DNA from: DATCHW01 sp036508135
GTDB taxonomy: Bacteria; Bacteroidota; Ignavibacteria; Tepidaquicellales; Tepidaquicellaceae
Length of the DNA: 16,320 nt
Reading direction: 5' to 3'
NCBI GenBank assembly: GCA_036508135.1
Contig: DATCHW010000277.1
Coordinates: forward strand, 1 to 16,320
In this document: positions 15,686 through 16,320 of the stretch, piece after piece
Layout: every line of letters begins with the position of its first letter
How positions within the stretch are numbered: position 1 is the first letter of the stretch
Made by a program: the position numbers and the translations under genes
The notes under the pieces: model-generated
What the model was told of the DNA's origin: nothing
Seen by the model: only the letters and a program-made list of their open reading frames with translations
Databases searched by the model: none

Positions 15686-15866
15686 AAATGCTCTTGTTGG
15701 TGTTTAAGCGAAGCGGCACCAACGAGAATTAAATGCCCTTGTTGGTGTTTAACCGAAGCGACACAAACGAGAATTAAATGCCCTTGTTGGTGTTTAAGCG
15801 AAGCGGCACCAACGAGAATTTAAATGCCCTTGTTGGTGTTTAAGCGAAGCGACACCAACGAGAATT
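15686..15866. repeat. Four tandem 45-bp units, each a GCGAAGC-tipped hairpin
   Basis: Units lie at 15686-15730, 15731-15775, 15776-15820 and 15822-15866, with one extra T before the last. In unit 1 CTTGTTGGTG (15693-15702) pairs with CACCAACGAG (15717-15726), with one G-T wobble, and the 14-nt loop contains GCGAAGC (15708-15714). Units 3 and 4 keep this core (15798-15804 and 15844-15850); unit 2 has CCGAAGC and a base change in the right arm (ACAAACGAG). There are no spacers between units, so this is not a CRISPR array. Confidence 0.9.
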
Positions 15867-16029
15867 ATGGTTTATTTATTTGCTGTCGATTACATCTACT
15901 AAAGCGGATTCAAACACCAACAACGGCGATGAAATGGATAAAAGATTTGTATACTATAAAAGCATAATTTAGCATAATTTTCATTAGAAATTCAAATTTA
16001 AGAAATTTTAGAAAGTAAAATTTTTTAAT

Positions 16030-16320
16030 ATGAGAGAACTTAAAATTATTGTTACTGCTTTTCTTTTGCTCTTCATCTTCCATTGCACATTGACAGTTGA
16101 AGATTGTCTGTGCCAGTGGTATCCGTTGCCGGTGTTTCCTACATATCTGGAAACATCTGATGTTAAATTCTTTGATGAGAATACGGGAGTATTATTCCTT
16201 AATAATATTATATCAAATCCTATACACGGTATTCTCAGAACTACAAATGGAGGGCAGAATTGGATTCAAGTAAAAAATTGTTTGAATTATTCTTGCCAAA
16301 AAATAGATTCAACAACCATT
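16030..16320 (+). CDS. Secreted YCF48/BNR-like protein, N-terminal part (cut by window edge)
   Basis: ATG at 16030 opens a frame of 97 codons to the window edge. Residues 5-19 (KIIVTAFLLLFIFHC) form a hydrophobic signal segment; the cysteine at 19 could make it a lipoprotein, but later cysteines (26, 28) and a QW start like that of its paralogue leave the cleavage site open. FFDENTG at 47-53, LRTTNGGQNW at 69-78 and QKIDS at 90-94 align with FFDENTG, FRTTNGGFNW and QKIDS of the protein at the left end of the window. The role is unknown. The C-terminus lies outside the window, so domain count and any sorting signal cannot be judged. Confidence 0.7.
   Translation, partial: MRELKIIVTAFLLLFIFHCTLTVEDCLCQWYPLPVFPTYLETSDVKFFDENTGVLFLNNIISNPIHGILRTTNGGQNWIQVKNCLNYSCQKIDSTTI

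Larger units (their letters stand above)
15564..16029. other. Intergenic region between divergent pstS and secreted-protein genes
   Basis: It holds, from left to right, the pstS leader and promoter (15564-15655), a 30-bp gap, four tandem 45-bp hairpin units (15686-15866), a further caccaacaac-like fragment at about 15914-15923, a 10-bp tandem duplication AGCATAATTT (15961-15980), and the AT-rich leader of the gene at 16030. I see no gene in it and no clear TAnnTTTG element pointing to the right. Confidence 0.7.

Noticed and set aside
15686..15866. CRISPR-like array of regular repeats
   Set aside because: The 45-bp units abut each other with no unique spacers, only four copies exist and there are no cas genes; it is a tandem hairpin repeat.
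15961..15980. Tandem duplication AGCATAATTT x2 as a possible operator before the gene at 16030
   Set aside because: Only two 10-bp copies in AT-rich DNA, with no recognisable operator or -10 element next to them; likely slippage.
1..16320. Defence system, prophage or toxin-antitoxin module
   Set aside because: No integrase, transposase, nuclease, methylase, phage or toxin-like protein is visible; apart from the repeats and the broken clpB, the genes are ordinary housekeeping and envelope functions.

Overview
The window is AT-rich chromosomal DNA, probably from an Ignavibacteria-like member of the Bacteroidota/Chlorobiota (FCB) group. The pointers are Bacteroidota-type -10 elements (TAnnTTTG), start sites with A-rich leaders rather than strong Shine-Dalgarno sequences, secreted YCF48/BNR-like proteins, a DUF1844 protein, and several short palindromic intergenic repeats. 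The taxon is inferred from gene content only.

Layout. At 1-441 (minus, cut by the window edge) lies the N-terminal part of a secreted beta-propeller-like protein. A gene-free stretch follows (442-1004) with two palindromic repeats. At 1005-2327 (minus) is clpB, which stops early in the middle domain and lacks the whole second AAA+ half; its stop codon sits at the edge of a palindromic repeat. From 2431 to 8339 (plus) runs a tightly packed envelope-polysaccharide operon: a GT9 heptosyltransferase-like enzyme, a GT-B-like protein of uncertain family, a WaaE-like GT2 enzyme, an MsbA-like flippase and a WaaL/Wzy-like polymerase or ligase. A DUF1844 protein and NAD kinase (best start 8728) follow on the same strand.

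From 15563 down to 9602 (minus) is a phosphate operon in the order pstS-pstC-pstA-porin-pstB-phoU, converging on nadK with one base between stop codons. The porin between pstA and pstB suggests one unit for taking phosphate across both membranes: porin (outer membrane), PstS (periplasm), PstCA plus PstB (inner membrane), PhoU (control). Two near-identical Pho-box-like sites, one before pstS and one before the porin, lie exactly 32 nt from matching TAATTTTG -10 elements, so the porin probably has its own phosphate-starvation promoter.

Upstream of pstS are four 45-bp tandem hairpin repeats (15686-15866), then the start of a second secreted protein (16030 to the edge) paralogous to the one at the left end. 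Several repeats share the core GCGAAGC, a heptamer known to fold into an exceptionally stable DNA mini-hairpin.

The observations I rate highest are the duplicated Pho promoter and embedded porin, the truncated clpB next to a repeat with candidate target duplication, and the GCGAAGC-bearing hairpin repeats. I see no CRISPR array, transposase, phage gene, tRNA or rRNA.
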